NCBI GenBank assembly: GCA_018402255.1
Contig: JAGYIS010000008.1
Location: 372,001 to 436,000 of the forward strand
Length of the DNA stretch: 64,000 nucleotides
DNA from: Marinobacter sp.
GTDB lineage: Bacteria > Pseudomonadota > Gammaproteobacteria > Pseudomonadales > Oleiphilaceae
Reading direction: 5' to 3'
The first letter of the stretch is position 1; every line of letters starts with the position of its first letter. This document shows positions 63,742-64,000 of the stretch, one piece after another. The notes beneath the pieces are model-generated. The model did not search any database. It saw nothing but the letters and a program-made list of their open reading frames with translations, and was not told the origin of the DNA. Both the position numbers and the translations under genes were made by a program.

Positions 63742-64000
63742 TCAGGTCAGTTTGAGCCCGCGAGCTTGCTGTTCTGCCATGCCCTGAAGAATCCGGTGAA
63801 AGCTTTTCAGTCGTTCCCTGGATAAGGTGCCTGCCTCGGCTGCGGCATCCAGGGCGCAACCGGGATCACCCATGTGCCGGCAATTGCGGAATTTGCACAG
63901 GCCGATCAACGGTCGGATCTCCCGGAAGCCGTATTCCACTTCCTGCGTTGTCATATGCCACAAGCCAAACTCCCGAATGCCCGGAGAGTCTATAAGATCG
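63742..64000 (-). CDS. rsgA: Ribosome small subunit-dependent GTPase RsgA (C-terminal fragment; 5' end outside window)
   Basis: Only the last 85 residues are in view. Reading from the window edge: DSPGIREFG (the Walker B/G3 of the circularly permuted GTPase), then EYGFREIRPLIGLCKFRNCR and HMGDPGCALDAAAEAG. The last two carry the zinc-binding Cys-His motif of RsgA/YjeQ. RsgA assists late maturation of the 30S subunit. The gene continues beyond 64000. Confidence 0.93.
   Translation of the reverse strand, partial: DLIDSPGIREFGLWHMTTQEVEYGFREIRPLIGLCKFRNCRHMGDPGCALDAAAEAGTLSRERLKSFHRILQGMAEQQARGLKLT

Overview
The window reads as chromosome of a marine gammaproteobacterium, most likely Marinobacter or a close relative. 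This rests on protein-level recognition and synteny, since there is no rRNA or tRNA in view. The right end, from parC (50.2 kb) to the rsgA fragment at the edge, follows the Pseudomonas aeruginosa order parC - serB - fimX - conserved protein - psd - motA - motB - rsgA. The EF-P group epmB/efp/epmA is inserted between fimX's partner and psd. An acyclic-terpene (atu) catabolic cluster and two orphan TRAP-type transport loci fit a hydrocarbon- and isoprenoid-using marine heterotroph. About 54 protein genes are called. I saw no tRNA, rRNA, CRISPR array, prophage or transposase gene.

Layout. 0-13 kb: a partial unknown protein, an MscS channel, an orphan DctP lipoprotein, a secreted DUF4168 protein with a sigma-54 promoter, a histidine kinase and a frameshifted NtrC-type regulator, an EamA transporter, a GIY-YIG protein, two alpha/beta hydrolases, an OmpA lipoprotein, and the divergent serA / D-2-hydroxyglutarate dehydrogenase pair. 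13-21 kb: sirtuin, mscL, UbiB-like kinase, FAH-family protein, apt with a purine permease, a frameshifted TRIC channel, a BLUF photoreceptor and a quinone oxidoreductase. 21-33 kb: the atu operon (atuA-B-C-D-E-F-H, minus strand) with divergent atuR. 33-41 kb: a three-gene TRAP-like transporter operon and a subtilase/PrcB lipoprotein pair. 41-64 kb: parE, an SLC13 permease, an EAL protein, cytochrome b561/YceI, a chemoreceptor, parC-serB, fimX, EF-P with its lysylation enzymes, psd, motAB and rsgA.

The most unusual content is a family of seven dispersed ~108-119 bp hairpin elements between 13.9 and 37.9 kb, all intergenic. Each has a conserved 52-57 nt core that can fold into two small hairpins with A(T/G)GGA(T/C) loops. 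The core is flanked by 27-31 bp inverted-repeat arms that are nearly perfect within one copy but unrelated between copies. Two copies (B and D) have identical 54-nt cores and completely different arms; two others (A and F) differ by one base in 57 with different arms. The core resembles the orphan TwoAYGGAY candidate RNA motif as I remember it. The pattern of fixed core and locus-specific self-complementary arms implies that the arms are acquired or regenerated at each site. Three copies sit inside the atu operon.

Two genes are split by single-base frameshifts (response regulator at about 5610; TRIC channel at about 19152). Either may be a sequencing error or a genuine lesion.
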